From NCBI GenBank assembly GCA_947504725.1, contig CANNHN010000002.1, positions 248,001-312,000 of the forward strand: a stretch of 64,000 nt of DNA. Reading direction: 5' to 3'. Below the pieces are notes generated by a model. It was not told the origin of the DNA. It searched no databases and saw only the letters and a list, made by a program, of their open reading frames with translations. A program made the position numbers and the translations under genes. Numbering within the stretch: the stretch's first letter is position 1; each line of letters starts with the position of its first letter. Shown piece after piece: positions 20,416 through 30,077 of the stretch. Source of the DNA: Bacteroidota bacterium (GTDB taxonomy: Bacteria; Bacteroidota; Bacteroidia; 2-12-FULL-35-15).

Positions 20416-21295
20416 AAGAATTAGCAGGTTTTTCTTTTTAATGAAACACTCCACTCGGATTGCTTCTGCTATGCTTTTTGTTATAATTGTTCTTTCTGCC
20501 TGCAAGGGCCGCGAAAAAATTACACTAAACAATGGTCGTTGTATTTTAGATTTCAAAAACGCAAAAACGCTTACTTCTAATTTAAAAGAAAAAGAATTTA
20601 AGTTTGACCGCTTAAATGGAAAGCTTTCTGTTGATGCAGAAATCGATAGCACCTCAGCCTCCTTTACTGTAGCTTTAAGAATGAAAAAAGACAGCGTTAT
20701 TTGGATGTCCCTGTCTAAGCTTGGAATAGAAGGGGCTCGTGTCTTAATTACAAAAGATTCCGTTAAATTTATTAAACGCCCACTTGGTGATGACACCGGG
20801 AAGTTTTTTATTGGCGACTATGCATACATAAGTAAAATGTTAAATACAGATTTGGATTTCGAGTTATTACAATCTCTTTTAATTGGTAACAGTGTTGAGT
20901 TTTATGATGAAGATGAAAAGATAAAACCAGGAATTGATAATTGTCAATACACGCTTGGAACAATTCGCAAAAACAAACTTCACAAAGTGATGGAAAAGGG
21001 GAAAGAGTTAAAAGAGCCAGCACAAAGTATTTACATGATTCCCGAAACGTTTAAGATTGCAAGAATTTTGTTTTATGAGTTTGGTCCAGATAGAAGTTTT
21101 GATGCAAGATATAGCGAATATGAACTAAAAGACTCCGCTCAACTGTTTCCAATGAAGATGAACTATACTATTAAGGCACAGAAAAACGTTAAGATAGATA
21201 TCTCTTACAGCAAACTTGTTTTAAACGAAGAACAATCGTTCCCTTTTAAGATTCCAGAAAACTATGAGGCCATTACCGTTAAAGAAAAAAAGTAG
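20408..21295 (+). CDS. DUF4292 family lipoprotein
   Basis: The protein has 295 residues and starts at the ATG at 20408, which overlaps the end of the TPR lipoprotein gene by eight bases. A second ATG at 20441 is possible. A hydrophobic segment ends in the lipobox VLSAC (Cys32). The mature part is predominantly beta, with the DUF4292 hallmarks FDRLNGKLSVDAEID, SVIWMSLSKLGIEGARVLIT and a C-terminal NYEAITVKEKK. The family has the appearance of LolA/LolB-like lipoprotein-binding folds and occurs widely in Bacteroidota next to EnvC-like proteins, but its biochemical role is not established. The EnvC-like gene starts 32 bases before its stop. Confidence 0.85.
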   Translation: MNKRISRFFFLMKHSTRIASAMLFVIIVLSACKGREKITLNNGRCILDFKNAKTLTSNLKEKEFKFDRLNGKLSVDAEIDSTSASFTVALRMKKDSVIWMSLSKLGIEGARVLITKDSVKFIKRPLGDDTGKFFIGDYAYISKMLNTDLDFELLQSLLIGNSVEFYDEDEKIKPGIDNCQYTLGTIRKNKLHKVMEKGKELKEPAQSIYMIPETFKIARILFYEFGPDRSFDARYSEYELKDSAQLFPMKMNYTIKAQKNVKIDISYSKLVLNEEQSFPFKIPENYEAITVKEKK

Positions 21296-22520
21296 TTTCT
21301 TCTTGTTTATTTTTCTTTTATGTTTCGCGTTATTAAATGCGGGGACTGCATTTGCACAAAAACAAACCAAAAAAGATTTAGAAAATAAAAAGAAGCAACT
21401 TCAAAAAGAAATTGAGGCTACGAATCAATTGCTTGCAGAGACCAAAAAAAACAAAAAACTTTCTTTGAATCAACTTGTTATGTTGAACAAAAAAATTAGT
21501 GCGCGCGAAGAGTTAATTGCAACCATAAATAATGAAATTGGCGTTTTAAACAAACAAATTAAAGAGAACAATGCCTCTATTAGTGGCTTACAAAAAGACC
21601 TTACTAAACTAAAAGCAGAGTACGCTAAAATGATTTATTACGCTTATAAAAATCAGGATTCGTATAGCCGATTAATGTTTGTTTTTGCGGCTTCGGATTT
21701 TGAACAGGCATATATGCGTTTGAAATACCTTCAACAATATAGCGAATATCGACACAAGCAAGCAGGAAGAATTATTGATACAAAAAAACAGTTGAATGAA
21801 AAAGTTCAGGAATTAGAAACAAAAAAATCCGACCAACGTGTTTTGTTAGGAAGCGAAGTAACAGAAAAACAAAGTTTAACATCCGAAAAAACAGAGAAAG
21901 AACAAGTTTTTTCAGAACTTCAACAACAAGAAAGCAAACTAAAAAAGGATCTTGAGAAAAAGAAAAAAGATGCACAGAAGTTACAACAAGCTATTCAGCG
22001 CGTTATAGAAAAAGAATTAGAAAAGGCGCAAGCAGATGCAAAAGGAAAAGGAAAGCCCGTTCCACAAAAGCTTGTACTTACTCCTGAGTCGCAACAGCTA
22101 TCAAACTCCTTTTCAAGCAACAAAAGCAAATTGCCTTGGCCTGTTGCTAAAGGACAAATCAGCGAACATTTTGGTGTACACGCCCATCCAATTATGAAGG
22201 ATATTGAGATAAACAACAACGGAATTGATATTACTACAAACAGTGGCTCTTTGGCTCGTGCTGTTTTTGAAGGTGAAGTAAAGGCGGTTGTTAGTATGCC
22301 TGGTGCAGGGCAATTTGTGCTCTTAAGACATGGTGAATTTTTGACAATTTACTCTAATTTAAAGGATGTTTATGTTGGGGTTGGCGACAAAGTAACTACG
22401 AAGCAAAACATTGGCTCTGTGCTCTTGGATGACGATGACAATAAAACCGTTGTTCACTTTGAGGTATGGAAAGGACAAATAAAATTAAATCCAGAAGACT
22501 GGTTATATAAAAATAATTAG
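21264..22520 (+). CDS. EnvC-like murein hydrolase activator with degenerate LytM domain
   Basis: The protein has 418 residues. A signal peptide (cleavage near AFAQ) precedes two long coiled coils (about 30-110 and 160-260, rich in Lys, Gln and Glu). A C-terminal M23/LytM domain occupies about 300-415. The zinc-site positions look altered: the usual HxG(I/V)D strand is replaced by NNNGIDI, and the late YxHL becomes YSNL. The coiled-coil-plus-degenerate-LytM layout is that of EnvC, which does not cut peptidoglycan itself but activates amidases during cell division. The start ATG lies 32 bases inside the DUF4292 gene. It is convergent with the PorP/SprF gene, with only two bases between their stop codons. 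Confidence 0.87.
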   Translation: MRPLPLKKKSSFFLFIFLLCFALLNAGTAFAQKQTKKDLENKKKQLQKEIEATNQLLAETKKNKKLSLNQLVMLNKKISAREELIATINNEIGVLNKQIKENNASISGLQKDLTKLKAEYAKMIYYAYKNQDSYSRLMFVFAASDFEQAYMRLKYLQQYSEYRHKQAGRIIDTKKQLNEKVQELETKKSDQRVLLGSEVTEKQSLTSEKTEKEQVFSELQQQESKLKKDLEKKKKDAQKLQQAIQRVIEKELEKAQADAKGKGKPVPQKLVLTPESQQLSNSFSSNKSKLPWPVAKGQISEHFGVHAHPIMKDIEINNNGIDITTNSGSLARAVFEGEVKAVVSMPGAGQFVLLRHGEFLTIYSNLKDVYVGVGDKVTTKQNIGSVLLDDDDNKTVVHFEVWKGQIKLNPEDWLYKNN

Positions 22521-22522
22521 TT

Positions 22523-23530
22523 TTAGAATTTCGGACAACTCACATACACTCTTTTTCTTTTGCTCTTCTTCGCAATTTCATAAATAATGGAAAGTTCTGC
22601 AGCACCAAAAGATCGTGAAGCTAAACGCGAAAGTGTAACATCATAACTAAACCCTATTCGCATATCATAATCCTTAATATCTAAGCCAACCATAAAGCTA
22701 AGCGCATCGGTATTTGGATAAGTTGGTTCATAATGTTTTATTGGAATTCCGCGATACCATATTCCCAAACTTATTGGAGAATAAAAATAATATGCGCCAA
22801 TATCCAACTGGTCAAATTTCTTTTGGTGGCGATACATAAACGAAGGAGCAAAATATTTTTGTAAGAAATTTCCTTTTTTAGAAATAATAAAACGGTACCC
22901 TCCGTGAATTGAAAACTTCATTGGAAGCGAATTTGTTCCTTCTGTTAGCGATGTGTTTGGACGATTAATGTTGTGTAGAGCTACCCCCGCCCACAAAAGA
23001 CGTGTAGTATAAAGCGCACCTGCGTTTATGTTCACATAGTTTATTTTAGGAACAACTTCTTGGTCGTTAGAAACAGAAGAGCCAGTAAACAGTTGATCAT
23101 TAAACGTTAAGCGGTTGTAATCATAAAACTTGCTGAAATAGCCCAACTGCAACCCCATTCTAATTTCCTTAAATTTTTGAACTTGATAGTAATATGCATA
23201 AGAGGCAGAAAACCCTGTTGTTGTGAGATTAGACGTACCAGCTCTGTCGCGCAACACTTGAATGCCAACGCCACTTTTTATTTCAGTCATGTTGTAATCA
23301 TAAGAAACTGCGTAGGTGCTAAATGCTTTAGAAATTCCTGGCCATTGATTTCTATAGTTAGCAACAAAACGATGTTCAAACGTTGCACCTGTATAAGCGG
23401 GGTTCAAGAATATTGGATTCGCATAGTATTGAGAAAAATGAACATCCTGCGAAACGGCATTAAATGCAAGTGTCGAGAACAAAAAAAGAATACTATGTTT
23501 AATTTTATTTATCACTTTTCTTAAATTCAA
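22523..23530 (-). CDS. PorP/SprF family type IX secretion membrane protein (second copy)
   Basis: The protein has 335 residues if read from a TTG at 23530; a GTG at 23515 is equally possible and overlaps the preceding stop by 11 bases. A signal peptide ending near NAVSQ is followed by the family hallmark DVHFSQYYANPIFLNPAYTG. The mature part looks like an outer-membrane beta-barrel. It is the last gene of the second T9SS module, after the PKD adhesin and a PD40 protein, and probably serves as the dedicated SprF-like partner of that adhesin. It differs clearly in sequence from the copy at 3946-4962, so it is not a recent tandem duplicate. Confidence 0.9.
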   Translation of the reverse strand: MNLRKVINKIKHSILFLFSTLAFNAVSQDVHFSQYYANPIFLNPAYTGATFEHRFVANYRNQWPGISKAFSTYAVSYDYNMTEIKSGVGIQVLRDRAGTSNLTTTGFSASYAYYYQVQKFKEIRMGLQLGYFSKFYDYNRLTFNDQLFTGSSVSNDQEVVPKINYVNINAGALYTTRLLWAGVALHNINRPNTSLTEGTNSLPMKFSIHGGYRFIISKKGNFLQKYFAPSFMYRHQKKFDQLDIGAYYFYSPISLGIWYRGIPIKHYEPTYPNTDALSFMVGLDIKDYDMRIGFSYDVTLSRLASRSFGAAELSIIYEIAKKSKRKRVYVSCPKF

Positions 23531-25127
23531 GTGTTAATACATCTACTTCAACTTCATAGTCTTCTTGCTCAACTAGCGGTGCAAATGGCAACGAGATTGT
23601 TTCATATCCTTTTGCTTCTGCAACAATTTTATATTTGTCATATGGATTAACAGTAAAAACAAAGCTGCCACTCGCATTTGGTTTGTATGTTCCGATGACT
23701 TTTTGTGTCACCTCATCGTATACAGAAACAAGAACCTGTAAAGGAAATTCGGTTTGTTTTTCAAAAACACAAGCCCCTTTTTTCACGCACGTTTCATTTT
23801 CTCCATAACGCATATCTATTAAAAAAATATCATCACTCAAATAGTTTGGGTCGACTTTGTCTTCATTTAAGGATGAAAAGTATCCGTGTTTGGAATCCGC
23901 GCTAATAACAAAAAAGATGTCGTCACCTACTGAATTTATTGGGTATCCAAGGTTTTGTGTTTCACCAAAAGAATAATCGGCAAACGCGTCTGCTCTAAAA
24001 ATATCATACCCGCCCATCGTATTCAATCCGTTTGAACTGAAATATAAAAACTGACCATTTGAAGAAAAAAATGGTGCGTCCTCATCAAATTTTGTATTTA
24101 TTTTTTCTCCTAAATTTTGCGGCTTGCTCCACTTTCCATTTGGGAGAAAAACTATTCGATATAAGTCTTTTCCTCCGAATCCGCCTGGCCTGTCGGAACT
24201 AAAAATAATCATTGAGTTGTCATTGTTGTTGCAAGCGCTTAGTTCTTTATGCTCCGAATTAATTTCTGCACCTAGCATTACTGGCTCGCCCCAATTTTTT
24301 CCATTCCAATATGTAGAGTACAAATCGCCACTACTTAAATCTTCACTCGTTCTAAAGATTAACATGTGTTGAGCATCCGGCGACAAGCTTACACAGGCGT
24401 CATGTCTTTCTGTGTTTACGGGCGAACCAATATTTTCAGGTTTACTCCAGCTTCCATTTATTTCCTTATTTGATACATAAATATCTTCATTGTAAGTGCC
24501 TAGCACATCTGTTTCATCACCGGTGCTACCAGGTCTTCGCGAAGTGAAAAACAATTTACTTTCATCTGCTGAAATTAGCGGAACGTATTCTTGATATTTT
24601 GTGTTTATGGATTGTCCAATATTTTTAATTAGGGCTTTGTGGGGTTGTTGCATTTCGTTTTTAGCATGCTTCGACATTTCAATAAATCGATTCACCGTTT
24701 CGTTGTTAAACTCCCGAGTCTTTTCATCAAACACTTTATAATTGTTGTAATGGCTTATTGCCTCTTCGAATTGGCAAGCCAGATGATATACTTTTCCTAA
24801 ATATAATTGCGCTAAAGCCAACTTGCTTTTTTCTGCTTTTAACAAATATGGAAAAATTTCTTCTGGAAATTGTTTTTGTTTGAATTTGCAAATAGCAATA
24901 TTCAAATTAATTTTTTCGTTTAACGAGTCGCTTGGTAAGATGCTTAAATAAAGCTTTTCAGCATTTTTAAAATCATCTATGTCAAAAAAGTCATCTGCCT
25001 CTTGTAGCTTTTTCTTAAATTGAAAATCGTGTTTCACCTGTTGTGCAGCAACTACTGAAAACGAAAAAACAAGCAACAAAAGTAGTGTTGCAAAAGAACA
25101 ATAACGTATTTCCTTTTGTTTTTTCAT
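23505..25127 (-). CDS. TPR/PD40 propeller protein with C-terminal carboxypeptidase-regulatory domain, lacking OmpA domain
   Basis: The protein has 540 residues, with a signal peptide ending near VVAAQQ. It has TPR-like helices (about 30-160), PD40 beta-propeller repeats (about 165-440, including LFFTSRRPGS, IIFSSDRPGGFGGKDLYR and LYFSSNGLNTMGGYDIFRA) and a C-terminal beta-sandwich of the carboxypeptidase-regulatory type (about 460-530, with TQKVIGTYKPNASGSF). PorE-type proteins carry a further OmpA-like domain after this point, but here the frame stops at KKSDK. The start overlaps the adhesin stop by one base (TAATG). I infer that it is a module-specific, non-peptidoglycan-anchored counterpart of the OmpA/PD40 protein at 1936-3942. 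Confidence 0.83.
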   Translation of the reverse strand: MKKQKEIRYCSFATLLLLLVFSFSVVAAQQVKHDFQFKKKLQEADDFFDIDDFKNAEKLYLSILPSDSLNEKINLNIAICKFKQKQFPEEIFPYLLKAEKSKLALAQLYLGKVYHLACQFEEAISHYNNYKVFDEKTREFNNETVNRFIEMSKHAKNEMQQPHKALIKNIGQSINTKYQEYVPLISADESKLFFTSRRPGSTGDETDVLGTYNEDIYVSNKEINGSWSKPENIGSPVNTERHDACVSLSPDAQHMLIFRTSEDLSSGDLYSTYWNGKNWGEPVMLGAEINSEHKELSACNNNDNSMIIFSSDRPGGFGGKDLYRIVFLPNGKWSKPQNLGEKINTKFDEDAPFFSSNGQFLYFSSNGLNTMGGYDIFRADAFADYSFGETQNLGYPINSVGDDIFFVISADSKHGYFSSLNEDKVDPNYLSDDIFLIDMRYGENETCVKKGACVFEKQTEFPLQVLVSVYDEVTQKVIGTYKPNASGSFVFTVNPYDKYKIVAEAKGYETISLPFAPLVEQEDYEVEVDVLTLEFKKSDK

Positions 25128-28100
25128 TATCTTAAAAGCGTTACATCACCTGTTTTAACAAGCACTTCGCCAGTGTTGGTTGTGGCTTTTATTTTCCAGA
25201 TATACACATCTTGTTGGCAAAGCGTTTCTCTATAATATCCATCCCAACCAATTTTAGGATCCAAACTTTCAAAAATTAATTCTCCCCATCTGTTATAAAT
25301 GCTCAGTTGATATTTTTTAACACCTGTGATGTTCGGATGAAAAACATCGTTTGATAAATCTGCTGGATCATATCCCCCGCCATTCCCTCCGCTTTCGTTT
25401 GGCGTAAAGGCGTTTGGAACTTCTATCTCCGTTGCGGCCTCAACCGTTATTTGGGTTGGTAAATTAAATGTGTCACGACAACCAAATCCGTTTATTGCAA
25501 TTAACGTTATTTGATATTGTCCTTGTGTTTGATAAACATGCGTAGGGCTTACGTCCGTTGAACCTGTTCCATCACCAAAGTCCCAAATGTAACTCGTTGC
25601 TCCTGTGCTTAAATTAACACACGTAACTGGGTCGCTTGTTGCATTCACCAATGTTGGGCTTGCTACAAAAACGGCAACAGGTATGTCGTAAACAATTGCG
25701 CTGTCTATGCCAATAACGCTGTCTACTCCACCGGGGCCGCTTGCTGTTAAAGTGATTGTATAGTTCCCGGCATTATAATAAGTATATGTTGGGTTCGTAG
25801 CTGTTGATGTTCCGATTCCATCACCAAAGTCCCAAAAATAAGACGATGCAAATTGTGATGTGTTTGTTGGAGAAATTGTTAATGGTCTACAACCAGCATA
25901 AACACCAAGAAAACTCGCAACTGGCGGAGGAGGAACAATTGTAATGGTTTGTGTTGTTGTGTCACTACAAAAACCGTTTGTTACGATTAAGGAAATATTA
26001 TAAACTCCCCACGTTGCGTAAACATAAGGTCCAGGAGAAATTGCTGTCGATGAGTTTCCGTCTCCAAAAGTCCAAAAGTGAGTGTAACTCGCAGCGTTTA
26101 TCGATGTGTTGGTAATTGTTACTGTTGTTGCAGGAAATGTTTGCAAAGGAGGTGTTGCCGTAAACGAAGCTATTGGCGTTGGGTAAACAGTATATGGTTG
26201 TGCAAAAACGGACACGCAACCAAATGAAGATGTTACCGTTAAGGTAATTGTAAAATTAATAGATGCAGGCCCCGGATTGATGTATGCGTTCGTTGGAGAA
26301 AAAAGATTGCTGGTATTCACGTCTCCAAAATCCCAACTATATGTTGCTGCACCTAAACTTAAATTATTAAATGTTGCTGCGCTTGGTGAGCAAATTGGAG
26401 TGTTTGCTGTAAAATTGGAAATAACATTCGGATAAACAACTATACTTGTGTTTGCTGTATCGATACACCCAAATGCACTAGTTGTAATCAATTGTACGTT
26501 GAACGTATCTGAAACACTTGTTGAAATATTATTAAAAATATGACTCGGGCTTGTTGATGTATCGATTGGCGAACCATCACCAAAATCCCACTGATAAGAC
26601 GTTCCACCAATACTTGAATTTGTAAAATTAACAGTAAGCGCAGGACAGCCTTGTGTGACAGACGAGGTAAATGCTGCCTGAGGTTGCGGATAAACAAGCA
26701 CATCTCCGTAAGTAGTATCCTGACACGTAAATGCATTTGTTGCAATTAATTGAACAGTATAAGTAATGTTTGCGGCAGTAGCGTTTGTAAAAACATGTGT
26801 TGGACTTGCTCCTGTTGAAGTAAAGCCATCGCCAAAATCCCATTGATACATCACCGCCCCAAGCACAGAAGGAAAGTTGACAGAAAGTGCAGTACAGCCC
26901 GAATCTGGAATCATCGTAAAACCAAATATCGGTTCGGGATATACCTGAACCACCATCGTTGCCGTATCGGTACATCCGCCTATGTTTGTTGCAATAAGCG
27001 TAACAGTATAGTTTTGAATAAATAGTGTTAGATTTAAATATAAGTGTGATGGGCTTGTTGCAGTTGATGTTGGTGAGCCATCACCAAAATCCCAAAGATA
27101 TGTAGTTGATGCAACCGAGGTGTTGGTAAACACAACCATTACTGGTGCGCAAGCAGCCACGGCATTCGATGTAAACGATGCTAGTGGTTTTCCAAAAATT
27201 GTAACACTGTCCACAATACTGTCCACACAACCCAACGCTGTTGTGGCTAATAAAGAAATATAATACGTTGTATCTGTGCTCCCGGGATTTGTATAAATCT
27301 CTAAAGGGCTTGTTGTTGTTGACGAATTTCCGTTTCCAAAGTCCCACAAATATGTTGCAGCACCAACAGATGTGTTGGAAAAAGACACGCTTAGGGGGCC
27401 ACAACCGTTAGGTGGCGCCACGCTAAACAGGGCCGTTGGAAGAGGGTTAATGGTTATGGTTCCTGAAGTTGAATCGGTGCAATTTGCGGTATTGGCAAAA
27501 AACACAATCGTAAATGTTCCCGCAGTTGCATAGGTATGGGATGGGTTTTGCAAGTTGCTTATTGGCGAGCCGTCACCAAAGTCCCACGACCAGGTTACTA
27601 ATGGATCACCAACCGAACTTGTTGAAACGTCCGTAAAATTTACTGGAGATCCCTGACAGGTTGGGCCTGTAGCAAATGCTGCAACTGGCGTTTGAAAAAC
27701 ATTTATTGTTTGCTGACTGTTATCGGGACAACCATTTAATGAAGTAACATCCAAAGAAACTAGAAAAGATCCGATACCATAATTTTGGATTGGAGGCGTT
27801 TGGTTTGTTGATGTGTTTCCGTTACCAAAATTCCAACTCCAAGTAATTGCAGAAATAGAAGCGTCTACAAATGTTACGTTTAGAAAATCACAACCAACGA
27901 GAGCGGATGCATTAAAAGCAGAAATCGGACTAGGAAAAACAGTAACAACAACCGTTGCTGTATCTCGGCAAGCAGATCCTGCGCCAGGCACAAAAAGCGA
28001 CCACACTTACTGTGTAGGTTCCTGCAACGGCATACGTATATGTTGCTGGACCAAACGGCAGCGTCACGAAACCTGGAGTATCTCCAAAGTTCCAAGAATA

Positions 28101-29129
28101 ACTATATCCAGGCGTGCTTGTATTGTTAAAATTGAAAACGACTCCAACACATCCAGAATCTACTGGCGCAATAATTCCTGCTGTAGGCGGAGCAACAATA
28201 CTTACAGTTACAAATGCAGTATCAAGTCCACAAAAACTACTATCAACAAGCATGCTTGTATAGCTTCCTATTCCGGGGTAAGTAAGTGTGTGCGGAAACG
28301 TTGGTGGCCACAACGTCCAGTTGATAATTGAGTCGTAACCTAGTCCCCAATAGTCTCCAAAGTTCCAGTATTCATAGCGTTGCGCCACATTGCCTTGCGC
28401 TAAACAATTTCTTGCCGTTGTATTGGTAAGTGTAAATGTGTTGTCCGGAAAACATTTTAAAATCGCATCTGGCGTTATTGCTGCATCGTCAATATCATAA
28501 ATCTGAATCGGATTAAAAGAGGCAAGCGTTGGGCTTCCAAAACTACAATAGTTTTGTGCGCTTAGTGTAACTGCTGTTTGGCAATTCACTGTTCCTTGCA
28601 AATAGGTGTGACTGACTATTTGACCAGCGTTTAAATAATTAAACGTTAACGGTGGAGAGCCATCTCCAAAGTCCCAAATAAAGGTTGTTGTAGGAGAAAC
28701 ATCGGTGCTCGAATTCATGAATTGAAGCGTTGCGGGAGCGCAAGCAGTAGTAACTCCACCAATTGGAATTTGTATGGAAGCGTTGACCGGTTCTTCCATT
28801 ATAACCGTTCCCGTAAGAACACAAACAACTCCTGTGTTCGTAGTAATGGTTACTAAAAAAGTATCAATTGTTGCTGTGTAGTTGTGAACGATTGGTGTGT
28901 TTGCTGGTTGCGGTCCACCTGCAGTAACGGGTGAGCCATCGCCCCAATCAATCGAATAGGTTATTAAAACAGTTGGTGAAGAAACGTTAAGAGTATAAGC
29001 TCCACCAGAACAACTAACCCAATAAGGTGCTGACGAAGGAACACCCATGCCATCATAGAATTGAGGACACTGGGCTTTTATGCCAAGAGAAAAAAAACAA
29101 ACAATAAATAGTACGTAAAGTTTTTTCAT
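25127..29129 (-). pseudogene. T9SS PKD-repeat adhesin with type B sorting domain, interrupted by a single-base frameshift
   Basis: Two overlapping frames (27930-29129 and 25127-28006) read as one protein of about 1333 residues once one base is skipped in the A5 run at 27992-27996 (T5 on the coding strand). The fused reading VVAFVPGAGSACRDTAT is smooth. Upstream, the first frame has a signal peptide ending near GIKAQ and four PKD-type units. Downstream, ten more PKD units (WDFGDG or WNFGNG cores) lead into a type B gliding-associated domain (VPNAFTPNESGG, YNRWGELIF, GWDG). The protein would be a surface adhesin exported by T9SS. The run-length difference may be a sequencing error, phase variation or a true mutation, and the reads are needed to decide. 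The PD40 gene starts inside its stop codon. Confidence 0.85.
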
Positions 29130-29269
29130 TCGCCCCTTTTAGAAAAAATATCCTTTCGTTTCAGATTGTATTATACTACTAACTTATGTACGAAGTTACT
29201 CCTTTTTTTGTTTTCTTGTATACCTACTAAATCTCACAGTCCGCCTACACTTAAAACAAATTTATTCAA

Positions 29270-29302
29270 TTGTTATTGATAATCTGCTTTTGTGTATCTT
29301 GC
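29270..29302 (+). promoter_or_regulatory. Possible promoter for the small membrane protein gene
   Basis: A TTG at 29270-29272 and TATCTTGC at 29295-29302 approximate the Bacteroidota -33 and -7 elements with 22 bp between them. The position supports translation from the ATG at 29326 rather than from the upstream in-frame ATG at 29290. Confidence 0.4.
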
Positions 29303-29325
29303 TTTACATTTTAAATCTTTCAATC

Positions 29326-29727
29326 ATGCTAGGTGGCTCCGAATTTTTAATTCTTCTTTTAATTCCATTAATAATAATTCCTTTTGTTTTTTATTTGATT
29401 ACACTTCAAAATGTTTTGAAAAAAGTAAGTCAAGAAAATCAAAAGATGCCGCCTGCGAATGTTTGGTTGCTTTTCATCCCATTATTTAACATTGGGTGGC
29501 ACTTTGTTGTTGTTAGTAGAGTTTCAGATTCTCTTAAAGCAGAATTTGCAACACGGGGTATCGATGTGGGCGTTGATCGTCCAGCTTACGGAGTTGGTTT
29601 GGCGTATTGCATTCTTAATTGTTGTTCCATAATCCCGTTTTTAGGTATCCTCGCGGGACTTGGATGGCTTGTTTGCTGGATTGTTTTTTGGGTTAAGATT
29701 GGTGGCTATGGGGCTAAACTAAATTAA
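29326..29727 (+). CDS. Small hydrophobic membrane protein of unknown function
   Basis: The protein has 133 residues. The frame also contains an ATG at 29290, but that lies upstream of the likely promoter, so I prefer MLGGSEFLILLLIPL at 29326. There are three to four membrane segments: residues about 6-27, 48-65, and 90-125 as one or two passes. A conserved-looking stretch PANVWLLFIPLFNIGWHFVVV resembles small DUF4870/DUF805-like membrane proteins. A cytoplasmic or periplasmic loop of mixed charge lies between (VSDSLKAEFATRGIDVG). No catalytic motif is seen. It lies in front of tatA but behind its own promoter, so shared function is not implied. Confidence 0.7.
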   Translation: MLGGSEFLILLLIPLIIIPFVFYLITLQNVLKKVSQENQKMPPANVWLLFIPLFNIGWHFVVVSRVSDSLKAEFATRGIDVGVDRPAYGVGLAYCILNCCSIIPFLGILAGLGWLVCWIVFWVKIGGYGAKLN

Positions 29728-29752
29728 ACAAAACGTATTCTGATCTGAATTT

Positions 29753-29783
29753 GTTTGTTCAGCACGAATAATTCGTATCTTTG
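29753..29783 (+). promoter_or_regulatory. Promoter upstream of tatA
   Basis: A TTTG at 29753-29756 and TATCTTTG at 29776-29783 are separated by 19 bp, an excellent match to the Bacteroidota -33/-7 consensus (TTTG, TAnnTTTG). The tatA start codon lies 26 bp downstream of the -7 element. Confidence 0.7.
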
Positions 29784-29809
29784 TGGCTCAATAAAAAAAT
29801 CACAACAAA

Positions 29810-30004
29810 ATGTTAAACAGTATATTTCTAATTTTTGGTTTAGGCGGAACAGAAATGATTATAATTTTAATCATTGTTTTGTTGCTTTTTGGTGGTAAAA
29901 AAATTCCTGAATTAATGAAAGGGCTTGGAAAAGGCGTTAAAGAATTTAAAGACGCATCCAAAGGAGAAGACGCAAATAGCGCTTCAACTGATAAAAAAGA
30001 TTAA
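29810..30004 (+). CDS. tatA: Sec-independent (twin-arginine) translocase subunit TatA
   Basis: The protein has 64 residues, typical of TatA/TatE. An N-terminal membrane helix (about residues 12-29, [14 protein letters not shown]) ends in the hinge [21 protein letters not shown], which starts the amphipathic helix along the inner membrane. A short acidic/Ser tail follows. TatA oligomers form the translocation path for folded proteins delivered by TatC. No tatC is adjacent. The gene has its own consensus promoter and is closed by a strong hairpin, so it is probably monocistronic. Confidence 0.93.
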   Translation: MLNSIFLIFGLGGTEMIIILIIVLLLFGGKKIPELMKGLGKGVKEFKDASKGEDANSASTDKKD

Positions 30005-30027
30005 TTTTTTATTTTAATAAAACCATC

Positions 30028-30055
30028 TCCTCTTCCCATACGGAAGAGGATTTTG
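30028..30055 (+). terminator. Intrinsic terminator after tatA
   Basis: A perfect nine-base-pair stem, TCCTCTTCC (30028-30036) with GGAAGAGGA (30042-30050) around a five-base loop, is followed by TTTTG. It lies 24 bp after the tatA stop. Confidence 0.8.
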
Positions 30056-30077
30056 TATTTATAATATTCCTGCATTT

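Noticed and set aside
25127-28006. Separate 959-residue gene starting in the middle of the PKD array
   Set aside because: Its supposed start has no signal peptide and follows a smooth continuation of the upstream frame; the two frames fit together after a one-base change in an A5 run.
27813-28331. 172-residue plus-strand frame opposite the PKD adhesin
   Set aside because: Antisense to a clear coding region, with Arg/Cys/Ser-rich composition typical of a shadow frame.
25500-28950. Regularly spaced repeats in the adhesin as a possible CRISPR array
   Set aside because: The repeats code for PKD cores (WDFGDG), vary in sequence and have about 240-bp spacing, so they are protein-domain repeats.
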